Assembly (NCBI GenBank): GCA_020912385.1
Contig: CP087214.1
Location: 1,488,001 to 1,552,000 of the forward strand
Direction of reading: 5' to 3'
DNA: 64,000 bases
Source: Neofusicoccum parvum
Taxonomy: Eukaryota; Ascomycota; Dothideomycetes; Botryosphaeriales; Botryosphaeriaceae
The notes beneath the pieces were generated by a model, which had not been told where the DNA came from, did no database searches, and worked only from the letters and a program-made list of their open reading frames with translations. The translations under genes were made by a program, and so were the position numbers. This document shows, in pieces, positions 11,812-23,129 of this stretch (within the stretch, counting starts at the first letter, position 1; every line of letters begins with the position of its first letter).

Positions 11812-13056
11812 ATGAACGGTCCGCGCTCGCCCAACCCCGCCCGCAACTATGCGGTGTGCGAGGGTCAAGGAAAGTACAACATGGACTTCCTCCTCTCCTT
11901 CCGCAACAACTTCATCAGTCCGCCGCTGGAGCTGGACAAGAACCTCCGAGATGCTGGCGTGAAGCCGCCGGCCACACCGCCGCCGACGAACACCCGTCCG
12001 GACGAGAAGATCTCAATCGACGTCACCTCCCCGAATGGCCATGTAAGTCTCACTACTGGCCACAACTAGTATGCGGACTCCATTGACACTTAGCAGCTGC
12101 AGAAAACCCCAGCTGATACTGGCATTGCCCAGGATGGAGAGGCCTCTGGAAGAACAGACGTGAGGGCGCAGAGAAAGTAGGCTGTCATGTTCCTACAGAA
12201 GAGGACCCACGAAAGGATGCTGGCCAAAGAGGAAGTTATTAAGAAACAACAGAAGGATCATGACGAGCAGAAAGCGGACTTGGAGCAGGAATGGTTGGCT
12301 CTTGAGCAGGAGAAGATGGCTTTTGCGCAGAAGAAGCTGGCCCTCGAGCAGAATGAGCGGGCCTTCCACCAAAGAACGGTCAACTTCTACACGGAAGCCA
12401 ACAGCGTGCTGGAAAGTCTCAACAAACGGCTTCAAGAAACCCGCACCAAGTCGGATGACTTCGAGAAGATGAGGCTGGAGACTATGTGCCACACTCTGAA
12501 GACCAGAATGGAGACCGTTCAGGGAGGAAAGACTGAAGCTGAACTTCAGGCCGAGCCGGTGGTGGAGAAAAGGACTAGAATCTGTACTGCTATGGACAGA
12601 GTGGCGACAGTAGCGGCCTTTCTCGACAACAACGGCGGTGCTTCTGAGGAAGACTACGCGAGAGCCTTGGCGGAGTTCCAGGTCGATCTCATTGCCCTTT
12701 TCAAGCCGATCAGCGACCTTGCCAACACTCGCGGAGGTCGAACTGGGATGTTGCTCGTCACTGGAATCCCCCATGTTCTCAAGAAGGAGGAGGTTGTCTG
12801 TGCCATCAAAGTCATCTCCAAGGACATGGTCCAAGTTCACGACATCTACCCCGGAAGCTCTTCCTTGACCGTGACCGCTGTTGGCTACTTTGCCGGCTGT
12901 CCGGACGAGCTGTTCGAGGGAAAGCGTTACGCTGCCAGAGATGTCGAGATTCTGAGCATCGGCAGGATACGACTGCACCTTGTAAGTCATTGAGCCATCA
13001 TTCAAGCCAGTCGCTACTGATTTGGCCTTCAGATGGTTCTCGACCTTGAATCGTGA
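11812..13056 (+). CDS. Coiled-coil protein with N-terminal eIF4E-binding-like motif (367 aa)
   Basis: Proposed exons are 11812-12042, 12094-12159, 12199-12981 and 13033-13056, all joining between codons. Introns 1 and 3 have GTAAGT donors. Intron 2 is only 39 nt (GTGAGG...CTACAG) and is the weakest part; if it is retained, a TAG at 12178-12180 ends the protein at about 105 aa. Residues 20-31 read GKYNMDFLLSFR, which fits the eIF4E-binding consensus Y-x4-L-hydrophobic (Y22, L27, L28) and looks like the 4E-binding helix of eIF4G. A Pro-rich linker follows. Exon 3 encodes a long coiled coil rich in Glu, Lys and Gln, then a globular C-terminal region (about residues 240-360) that I do not recognise. 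A role in translation control is inference from the motif alone. Confidence 0.68.
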
Positions 13057-14062
13057 TGGTGAGACAGGGAGGCGCATCCGAACGAAACGGTGTCAAGGTC
13101 TACGACGCCATGGAGGCTGCCCAGCATGGCACAGGTCGGTACATCAGGAGGGAGGTGGTTTTCATGGCACGGCTCTTCTCATGTAGTACAGCACTAGCTG
13201 CAGACCCGCGCAATCGGCTCTCTGAGGGGACCAAGGGCTTAATCTCACCCCAGAATGGCACATTTGCCCGAGCTATTTCTTGGTGTGGAATTGAGTCCCG
13301 CACTCACCTCCCCGCAGCGGTAAGGCTTTGGGAAGTGCAGTGGCAATGTTGCACAGCCCCGTGGCGGGACCTGGACCTGCGGCGAGCATTCGACACATTG
13401 GCGGGCGGCCTTCTCGTGCAGCAGCAGAACGCGCGTGCGTCTGTGTGTAAAGTTTACGAGGCAGGCGCGGCGGCAGCACAGAGAGGTTGCGAAAAGGAAC
13501 GACGGCAGGAGCGCCTCGCCATGCTCGTTCGGGGCTAGCGCCGCCCGGCCTTGCATAGGTGCTGCCCCTCCATTCTCTCCAGCCGCCCTTCCTGACCAAG
13601 ACGCAGCCAAGAGGCAGCTGTGCCACTCAGAGACGCGCTTCAGGACGGTATGCGTAACCCCCGAGCCTTGGCCCCTCCGTTCGACGGCCGTCACAGCAGC
13701 TGTCGCAGCACACACAAGGTTGGCTCGCGCGTCTTGTTATTCTTTGCACCATCTCGGCCATCGCACGGCACGCAGGAGCCATGGCGACGCGACGACAGCA
13801 GCCGTAGAGGCCCAAGTGCTCGCCGGCACCGCCTCGCAGCGCGCGTCTGCATTCCTCGTGAAGTGAGGACGCAAAGCTAGAGCCAGTGCCGGAGGAAGGC
13901 AAGTCCTAGCGACCATCTCAATGAGCTGTCCATTTCAATTTCCCAGCTCTTATCCCTCTCTTCGTGTCACGCCCGGTTCCTGTCTTGAATGCCTCTGCCC
14001 TACGCTTCCGCTCTGCCCGACACCGTTTCATCAAGTCGTTCTCAACACCGTTGCCCGCCATC
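13057..14062. other. Intergenic region and 5' leader
   Basis: About 1 kb lies between two plus-strand genes. The sequence is GC-rich, and the open frames on both strands are compositional. The CT-rich stretch 13930-14060, just before the GT34-like gene, looks like a fungal 5' leader. No gene was seen. Confidence 0.5.
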
Positions 14063-16413
14063 ATGCGCGGCGTTACCGCCCTTGGCGGTCGAGGCCTCAG
14101 AGTTGTCATCTTAAGCCTGTCTGCGATAGCCCTCATCTACATTGTCAGCAATTGTTGGAAAAACGCAGCCCCCTATGCAGTCGAAGTATCTGAGACGGGA
14201 GTCTACCCTGTCCACGACTACGATGCACGTCCATCAGAGACAGACACGCTTGTATCACCAGAAGTCACTACGATCGGCGATGAAGACCACCCCGAGAGCG
14301 CAAAATGGCGTTTCGAGGCAATGGCGAAGATCAAAGATAAGATAGGGTCATGGCTACCTATGGATAAAGTGTATGGCGCAATGCGTCCGCCGTGGAGGGA
14401 TTATGGCAAGAGCATGGACTCTCCGGCGTATCACCAGACAGCACCTACTCCACCCAAAGAAGGACGCAATGTCATTGTTGGCAAGATTTCAATTCTGAAC
14501 GACCCGGACAACGAGTACATCGACCGCGCCGTGCGAACCCACACAGTTCACGACAAGCGGCACGGCTACCAGCACTATATCATGCGGGAGCAACCCCCAT
14601 CAACCGCAAACGAGAATTTCGCAGCCCAAATGCTCTCCGTCCTACAAGCTGAGCTGAGCAAACCTCAGACGGAGCGTCTCGAGTGGATGTACTACTTCCC
14701 GGCAACGTCTATCATCCTCAACCCCAACGTCCCCTTGGAGCTATTCCTCCCGCCAACCCAAAATAGCACCTTCGAAGAACGCCACATCCTCTATTCAGAG
14801 CCTGTCAACACAGCCTCCCCAACCCCTGACCTCTCCAACACCGTCTTCGCCGCCAAGGTCCACCAGTGGAGCATCGACCTCTTCACCACTCTCGTCGCCC
14901 GCACCCAGTCCCACTCCAAGCAATCCAATCACCACCCCAACGCCATCACCCTCCACACCCTCCTCACCCTCCCCGCGCCCCTCTCCCCCAAAGCCCACGC
15001 CCTCGGCCTCCCACCCCACTGGCTCAACGCCTGGCCCAGCACTGTCCCCACCACCGCTGCCCCGTCCGCCCCGACACACATCTACACCGACCCTACAGAC
15101 CCGGAAGACAGTGACACCGACAGCGACACCGAGCTTCCGCACCAGGTTCGCCGCGGTTCCTTTGTGCTCGACCTGCCACTCCCACCACGTAACAAGACCG
15201 TCAGCAACGACGACCACGGCGACAGCGGTTCCGAAAGCCGCTGGCAGGACTCTCCCCCTTCGCCCAGCGACGAAGATGAGGATGTCGACGACGAGACCAG
15301 TGTCGTCCTGGCGCAGCGCTTCGAGCACTGGCTCGCGCGCGCAGAGGCGCGGATGCCGCTGTGGGAGGCGCCGCTGCAGGAGACGTGGTACGCGTCCGAA
15401 GCGCGGGAGTTCTGGGCAGGGGGCCAGAAGGACGGGAGTACTACTACGACGACGGCGCCCGTCACGACGACACCAGTAGCCGGTGGTCAAGCCGGTGGCC
15501 ATCAGGGATTAGGGACACCGTCGTCGGCCACCGCAGCGCTCGGCCAGCAGGTGGCACAGCTTAAAGAGGAGGCACTGACGCTGGTGCGAGAGATGGAGGC
15601 GGCGGTGCACGACTGGAGGCAGGAGGTGGGCGAGGAGGTGCGGCGGGCGACGGAGAGCAGGTGTGGGAGGGCGAGGGAGACGCTGGCAGAGGTGGAGATC
15701 GGGGGAGGAGAGGGGGAGGAGGAGGTGGTGAGGAAGTTGCAGGAGATGATTGGGGGGTTGAAGAAGGTAGGTTGAGCACCCGGCTTGAGCACGTTCGGTC
15801 ACTTTGTTCACATTCCCTCGTGTTTCCCTCTTCAACCTCTCAGCATGTTGATCCACTCTGTCCGCACCCTTTCAAATGGCCTCTGATGGAACAGAGGGGA
15901 CTGCTTTGAGTAGAAGCGCCACCTATGTCACTGCAGTACTAACGTAATCACCAGGCAAGCTCCCGCTTCCACCGCCACACCACGCACGCGCGCCACGCGA
16001 TCCTCTCGGCCGCCCAACTCACGCTTAGCAACGCGACTGCTGCTATTACGACCGTACATACCTCGATCCCTGCCTCCGTCAGCGCCGACGCCGCCGGCAC
16101 GCAGCAGCTCAAGGCGCGGATAGAAGCCGCGGTGCAGACGACGCTGCATCTCAAGTCGCTGCTCGAGCGCAAGGACTGCGCGACAGACGACGTCAAGATG
16201 GCGGTGGCCGACGTCGAGGAGGCGGTCAGGAAGGTCGAGACGCAGATCAAGCAGGCCGCCGCCCAGGAGAAGAGGAGGGCGAAGGAGATTGAGCGGTTGA
16301 GGCAGGAGGAGGAGAAGCTGGCGGGCATGGAGGCGGTGGAGATCGAGAGACAGCAGAAGCAGGAGGAGGCTGAAAGTAAAATGTCTCTAGCCGGGCTGCC
16401 GAAGCCATGGTGA
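14063..16413 (+). CDS. Glycosyltransferase family 34-like type II membrane protein, probable pseudoenzyme (720 aa)
   Basis: Exons are 14063-15766 and 15955-16413; the 188-nt intron has donor GTAGGT, a TACTAAC branch point and CAG acceptor, and joins between codons. After a short basic start, VVILSLSAIALIYIVSNCW (about residues 13-31) is a signal anchor. Residues ~135-230 follow the GMA12/MNN10 (GT34) pattern: VGKISIL, a RAVRTHTVHDKRHGYQHYIMR-like stretch, then ELSKPQTERLEW and ILNPNVPLELFLPP. Family members have W-F-D-A-D-T here, the DxD motif that binds metal and nucleotide sugar. This protein has F212-P-A-T-S216, so both Asp are gone. The C-terminal half is unlike the enzyme: acidic disordered segments and a long Arg/Glu/Lys/Gln-rich coiled coil that runs into exon 2. 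A Golgi/ER scaffold or regulatory role is inferred. Confidence 0.78.
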
Positions 16414-19090
16414 TTGATCTGGAAGTTTCTCGGTCGACGTTGACGGCCTTATCTTTCTCCTTTCGTTCATTGAATTTATTGACACGCTCCAGAAGTGTGC
16501 ATGAGAGTAGTTAAAACATTTTATGCAGAGTATTTTTTTTTTTGCTTTTTTACCTTTCTTGCCTGAGTCTATCAACCTTGTACGCTTAAGTGAATAGATA
16601 GCCGAGAATCAATGCAACCGCGAATGATTCCATATGCAGGTCTTGCTTGCCATCATCTGATGAAGAAGAGAACACGCCCTCGTGATCGCCCGCGAAACGC
16701 GCGGCCTCCACCGCAATCCCGGCACCCAGGTCCTCGGTCGAGCCAGTTGACGAGTCTGGAGACTGTGCCGCGTTTCCGCTGCCGCTGCCGCTTGGCATTG
16801 CGCTCCCGGGAATGGCTGGGTCGCAGCGAGCGATTGTTATTCTGTCAACACGCACTGGCACAATTTGACCGCTTGACAACGATCGTGGATCTGGCAGCAA
16901 CTGTCTGGCCGATTGGGCAATGCCGGTCCGTATTCCCGGGGATTTTTTTTTTGCAAGGCCGTCGTTTCAGGAAGGATGTATTTTTGGGGGAGGTAGGGTA
17001 CCGCTGGGCACTGCTGGTAGGGATAAATTGTTGGGGGAGTTTGCGCTGCCTGCTTAGTGCTCAGAAAGGTGGGGGCGATGGCGAGTATCGCGGCAGGCGG
17101 CTGGCTTGTAGCTGGCTGAATGGCTTGCGGGAGAATGCTGAGGAAGGTTTCTTGGTGTTGACGTCTGCTGATCCGATTGATTGGGCTGCCAGGATTATGC
17201 CGCCCAAAGGGGACCAATGAGGGAAAGGGCTGGGGACGCGATGAAAATCAGCAGGATGTGAAACCAGACTTGCAAGCATGCTCGATGGCGACGGGTGACG
17301 ATGAGATATGTCTCTGTAAGTCTTTCCGAAGAAGATCATGTCCCCCGGAGGCTAGCTGGCGATATGGAAGCCATCGGTGTTGGGGAGGCCGACAGACGCG
17401 CAACGGGTGGATGACGCGGGATATAAAGTCTCACAATGACTCGCCCAGCGAGCTGGATGGAGGGGGAAGCTGAAACACGGTTTGCATGCGCTGCCGGACA
17501 TTTTGCAGAGGGAAGCGGCACAACGGTTGGCTATATCCATGGGTCAACAAACGGTGGGTGGTGGAGCCGGACACGACATGCTGCGCGGCAGTCACGGGAG
17601 GCGCTGTGACTGGCGGAGGACGGGCACGGCAGCGGCGCCGTTGGGCGTCCAAGATCCCGAAACGCGCATAAGCTGCAGATGGGGGTGGAGGCTGGCAGGC
17701 GATCACTGGAGGGCGAAGCAAGGTGTTGAGCGTGATCGACGCGTCCGACGCGGTTCGCAGAGGCTCGGATGGCGGGGAGGCCGGCGTGGGTGCTACTCGC
17801 GGGATGACGCACAGGGGCGGCCGTGGGCGTGCTGCGAGGCCGACGGCTGGATTGCGATGACGTCCAGCGGCGATCCAAATGCAACTCGCGTCCATCGGCA
17901 TCTTCTTCAGGCGGGCGCCACGAGCATTTGCACGAGAGCGTCGCGGACGTCGTTGCAGGAGCGGTCCCTGCCCGGCCGGGGTGCCGAGCGCGGACGCGGC
18001 CAGGGGCTTGGCGAGATGAAGATCTGAGCCCGGGGTGCGATAGGCGCGGGCGGCAGGCATGGCGACGGGCTGCTGGGCCCGGATGCGGTGGGCGGCGCTG
18101 TTGTCGTGGGCGCGCGGCACGGCGTGTCTTGCAGCTGCTGGTCGGATTCGGCTCGTACGAGTGCCGGCGACAGGCGGGCGGGCTAGACAGACGCGCGCAG
18201 AGCCTGCAATTTCTGCAGCGGGCCTGAGCGCTTGCAGTGCGAGCTGAGGCGAAAATCACCTGGAGGTTATCGCAGCGATCAGGCTAGATTTGCACAGGCC
18301 CTGGGCAGCTTGCGGAGATGCGGCTAGGGCCCACAGCAGCCGGCGCCATCCACGGCGCGCCAGGACGCGACAGGCACCCGCCGCGATTGCAGCTCACCGC
18401 GCGCCGCCGCCACAGCTGAGCCCGGCCACGGCGTTCCCCAGGTCTCAGCGCGCCAGCAGCCCCATTCGACACGCCGCGGCCATGCCTGCGCAGGCGCGTG
18501 CTGCTGGCGCGCCGCCCAGCAGCGCGGCGCATGTCCCAGCGGGTCGTCCGCGTCTGAGGTAAGTACTGCGCGGCGCCCATTCGCGCTGCACGACCGGCCA
18601 CCGCGTCTGCCACTGCTGCGCGCCTGCACTCGGTCACCGGTCCCACGCCAGTCGTGGCATCATCCGCCCACTCGGTCTTCTACTTGAACCTCCGGCCCGG
18701 CCGCCCTCGCCTCGCACACGGCTCGCTGCGCCAGGAAGGGCCGCCTGTCTGCCCGCAGGGTCTGTCCCAGCTGCCCGCATCCCGACCATGCCAGCTCCTC
18801 CCGCCTCTATTCATATACCCAGCCGCTCGTCGTCGCTGCGAGTGACCTGCTCTCGCAGGCACAGCGCATTGGCGTCTCCGGCTGCCAGACCTGACCGAAC
18901 TGCTCGCTGCGAGCCTGCACCGCTCTCCTTGGCCGCTCCCGCCTCGCCGACCTCAGCTGCCCGCGACGACAAAATACAGAGCAAGCCCCCCTCGGTCCGC
19001 GGCCGTAAGCCGCCTCAATCCCCACGCTCTCCTCCTGCAGCTCCAGCTCGCTCTCTTCTTCGCTCTTATGACAAGACTGGACCGGGAACA
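16414..19090. other. Intergenic region and long 5' leader
   Basis: The T-rich 3' flank of the GT34-like gene covers about 16420-16560. A minus-strand frame ending near 16586 finishes in a hydrophobic tail but has no credible start or signal peptide and was not called. The 17400-18650 stretch is GC-rich with only compositional frames. From 18660 the sequence is C/T-rich and probably forms the leader of the following gene; an in-frame ATG at 18788 could add 101 low-complexity residues to it. Confidence 0.45.
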
Positions 19091-22003
19091 ATGAAGCTAA
19101 GGCAGTCATCAATCCTCTCTGCCGCTTCCTTGAGCTCCAATCCCACCAAGCCTCAGGCCGTCAAGAGATGGGATGGGAGCGGAAGGCGCTCCGTCCAATG
19201 GGACGGCCTTCGCAGGGTGAGTTCGCACCCCCGTCAATAGCTAATCCGTCACTTCGGAAGCCAGAACACTGACCATGCCGCCCGCAGGATGCTGAGCTTT
19301 GGCTGCCAGATGGCGACTGCTTTGTCCACTTGTATGAACGCGGCCACTCCCGCCGCGGGCCTTCGTTCTGCGTGCCCATGGAGGCTCTCAAGCACGCCAC
19401 GTGTGGTAACCTCTTCACCCTGTGCTTTGCCCATACCGTCTCCCGATCTGAAGTCCCTGTGAGCCAGCTCGGTGCTCTGAAAGACGCCCCGGAGCAGATG
19501 TACGAGCTGTACATTCCCGCCCCGGAGGATTTCATGCGGGAAGAAGCTTTCCAGTGGCACCTCACCACCCGCAACTTCTTTGCTTTTATCTTTAATAAGC
19601 CCTTGGTTGGAACACACCTGGGCGGCGCACTCATTGATCTGCAAGAACGCTTGCAACTCTTCCGCTCTGCGGACCCACCGCAAAACCAAGCCATATTCCT
19701 GGAGTATGCCGACGAAGCTGGCTATCTCAACTTCACTCACCGGCCCGACAATGCCCTTGCAATGCTCTACTATGCCGAGCACTACCAATTGCAAGACATG
19801 TGGATTGATGCGTATGCGCACTGCGTGGGCATGAACGAGACTCTTTTCCTGAGCGCTGGGCACGAGGTGAGTCAACCGCTACACATTCTAGACAAATGCC
19901 AATATGCTGACACACTCCCAGCCCATCCCGAGAGTGACCAAGGCACTAATCACTCGAGCATACCTTGAGATGGACCTTCACCTCAGCCGCGTCTCGAAAG
20001 CTGTTAGCACCTTCTTGGAGTCAGAACTGTCCCCGTCAAATCTCGGTCTTCCTCAAGGACCACGCGCCCACCTGGAGCGCTTCCGTTCATTTTTGCACTC
20101 TTTCTACGTCGATAAGTTTGGTTACTGGCCTCCGCCTAAGGGAACCAGTTTCTCAAGGGATCTCTGCCGTTCGATGTACTACGATTTCCGGGCCCTCTAC
20201 GACTTCCTCGTGGATTCGGATTCGTCCGACTCGCTCCAAGCTCAAAAGCCTGCTGACGGCGGCATCTGCGTTTTGCAGAACCTGCAAGCCTTCGACAAGA
20301 GGCACAAGTACGAGCCGTTGCCTCACCCGCTACCACTCCTTCCGGTCTCTCCACCTCCGACCAGCCGCATCCAGGCGCAGAAGAATCTGGTTGCACTCAA
20401 GCTGGGGCACAAGCAGAGCAAGACCGACAAGCAGCTTATGGCACTGGCGGCTCTCACATCCGCGACCAATTCCAAGAAAACGACCGTTGCCAACGCACCC
20501 CTCGTCAGGGCATACAAAACCTTCGAACGCGATTCGTTGGATAAGCAAAAGGAAAAGGTCTCGATCTCTGATGCACGTAAGGTGCGTTGGATTCTGATCT
20601 ACGCCACCCTGCAGATGTTGGTTTCCGTCACGCGGGCCCCACGCGAAGTTCGTGACACGGATGGCGCGCATTATCCGCTCTGCTGCCTGACAGCAGGCAC
20701 ACCACCATGGAAGAACAAGTCGGCCGAAGACTCCTCCCCCGCATCCGACTCGGGTTACTCATCGGCCGAAATCGACGTCCACACACAGAATCCTGAAAAG
20801 TCCATTCCCGGTACACCCGCCAACGAACCCTCATACACCATCCGGCCTGATTGCGAAGCATCTGATTACATCACACACACCAACTACCAGGATGCACCAA
20901 GACTGAGCCGTCGACCGTCTGTGTCACCCAGCGTTGAAATGCCCGCACCACTCCGCGTCACTAGCTCCAGCATCTCGTCACCCGTGCGGTCTTCATCAAG
21001 GCGTCACAGCATGAGTGTACCACCTCTGAGCAGGACTACCTCGTGGAAGAGCTCGCTGGGCCGCTCGCTCTCGCCGTTCGCTTCTCGTAGGAACAGCGTC
21101 CGCATCCAACCACAGCCCTGGTGTGAAATCCAGGTACCTGGTTACGGCAATGGACTCAACGAGACGATTGTTGATCCTCCGAGCCAAGCGGCAACCACAC
21201 CATCTTCTCCGATCAACACTATTCCAGCGAAGCTTAGCGCCATGCGCCGCACATCTCTTCCTGCTAAGTTGACCGTCAAAACATCGTTCTCTACCCAGTT
21301 GACCTCTTTCTCGCCCGCCACGGAACCCATAGTCGAGACCGACGAAAAGCGAACCCCCCCTCTTGAGTCTGCCAACAACGCTTTCGACCTCTCTCAACCT
21401 AAGAGAAGTGTCACGGCACCCCTCATCACCTCCCCGAGACGAAGCAGCTACTTCCACGCCCGCAACGTGAGCGCAGAGTCCTCCGAATCCAACTCTACCA
21501 CCGCCAGCTCAGCCATGCTCCGCAGCACCAGCAGCGAGAGCGCGCAGAGCAGCGAACCCAACAGCGCTGCCTGGAGCCCAGCCGAATCTGGCTCAACCGC
21601 TACCAGCATCACGTCCTCGCCGCCCTCTCCCTCGCCGGCTCCCGGCGACTGCGACGCTGCGGCCGACGCGCTCGCCCGAACCGAGCAGCTGATGGCCGAG
21701 CTCGACCTCGAGACCACGCACGACCACGTCCGCCGCCGCTCCAGCGTGAGCAGCCGCTACACGCGCCACACGCGCAGCGGCTCCAGCGTGTACGACGTCC
21801 CCCTCGTCAACGACGAAGACTTCGTCACCGCCCCTGTCTCCCCCTCTGCCATCAGCCGCCCTGACACCGCCGCCTCGGGTGACTACTCGAAGGCGCGTCG
21901 CGTCATGGGGATCCCGGATGGTGTGGGCACATGCGGCAGCAGGGGCGGCCGCGAGGTTGTGAGCATGTATCAGGAGCTCGCTGGAGACATGTGGGCGGAT
22001 TGA
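19091..22003 (+). CDS. Large Ser-rich conserved fungal protein (DUF8004-like), 928 aa
   Basis: Exons are 19091-19216, 19288-19866 and 19922-22003. Both introns (71 and 55 nt) start GTGAGT and fall between codons. The N-terminal ~350 residues are globular and well ordered in appearance, with WDGLRR at the first splice site, DAELWLPDGDCFVHLYERG and SRRGPSFCVPMEALK just after it, and LYYAEHYQLQDMWIDAYAHC further on. About residue 490 comes ISDARKVRWILIYATLQML, then YPLCCLTAGTPPWK. The last ~400 residues are Ser/Pro/Thr-rich and probably disordered, with many candidate phosphosites. This order of blocks matches a Pezizomycotina-only family I recall as DUF8004; the function is unknown. An upstream in-frame ATG at 18788 is possible, but the added residues look like translated leader. 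Confidence 0.85.
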
Positions 22004-23129
22004 AGCATCTGATTGATCTACACGTGCGCACGAGCTGCGCTAATTTTCCTTGAATATTGCTGTTGATACCTGGCTTTATATTTTGCTGTTGGGCGCGATA
22101 TACCCTATACCAGTCCCTTCCTTTCTCTCCTTTCCTTAACTTTTTTTTATACCGTGGCTTGATGCCGTAAGATCATGGTGCAGGGATAAACACCAGTAAC
22201 TCTGGTGAAAACATTTTTGCGCGTTGTGGATGGGACGGGAAAAAAGATGGTGGATTGTGGACGGATGGCTGAGCGAAGCAGGCATCAGAAGAGTTGATAA
22301 TTAGTCGCAGTCGCTTGATTGCCTTCGACAATTGTTAATGTAGTCTTTTACATAACTCATAGTCTTAAACCAAGCTCTTCTCTGCTCATTTTGCTACTCT
22401 ACTGTCCTGCCTCAGAACCAGGCACTGCCACTTACCTGGAAACGAAATACCAGCGCCATTTTCTCTCCCTACCCGACCCCGTAGTACGCTTACCTAACCC
22501 AAGTTAGCTCGATTGATACCTACAGCCAAGCCAGTCGCACATTGAATGATCTTCACACTCCGATCAGTGCCTGAGTAAGTACATGGCGACGACTCCAGCA
22601 GCAATATAGAAAATTTGAAATTACGCGGATATTTAATTTGACAACCCATCCGCGATTGGTTGCCCTTCAGCTCGGGGAAATAGCGAGTGCAAGGGGCGAG
22701 GAAGGCTGGAGGCGCTATTGCTTTTCCGCACTATCGACCGTTGGAAACACACGCCCTCCCTTTTTGCGGGAACGCGGTGGAAATTTCAGCCACGGGGACG
22801 CTAAGTATCTATAGAGTAGTTTTAGAGCACCTCCTTGTGAACCTTAGTCCACATTAATTGCCCGTCGATCCGCATCTACGCTAAGCAGTATTTGTCGTGC
22901 ATGGGAAAGGTGAAGCAACTCCGCAATGCTCGCTCGGCCCGTCCCTATTTCGACCATTCCACACCGTCTGCTGCGAATACCCCAGAATGCTGATTTTCTC
23001 GTCTTTGCATCGCCGAACGCCTGTTGTCAAATGGAGAGTGCCAAATGCCTCCGCCACCCGGATATGATCGCTTTCCCAGCATCGTTACGTTAAACCATTC
23101 GTGACTCGTGTGGGTTCTCGTCTTTTCGT
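22004..23129. other. Convergent intergenic region
   Basis: This gap lies between the 3' ends of two convergent genes. The sequence is AT-richer than its surroundings, with T runs near 22141 suited to 3' processing. No gene was seen. Confidence 0.55.

Noticed and set aside
13964..14062. In-frame extension of the GT34-like protein
   Set aside because: The open frame upstream has no ATG, and the signal anchor is correctly placed from 14063.
16586..17339. Possible small secreted or GPI-anchored protein on the minus strand
   Set aside because: A hydrophobic C-terminus (SFAVALILGYLFT) and a Cys-bearing stretch in another frame hint at a gene, but no signal peptide, start or consistent splicing joins them.
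18788..19090. N-terminal extension of the 928-aa protein from an upstream in-frame ATG
   Set aside because: The added 101 residues are Pro/Ser/Arg/Ala-rich and look like translated leader; the ATG at 19091 has a good context. The extension is not excluded.
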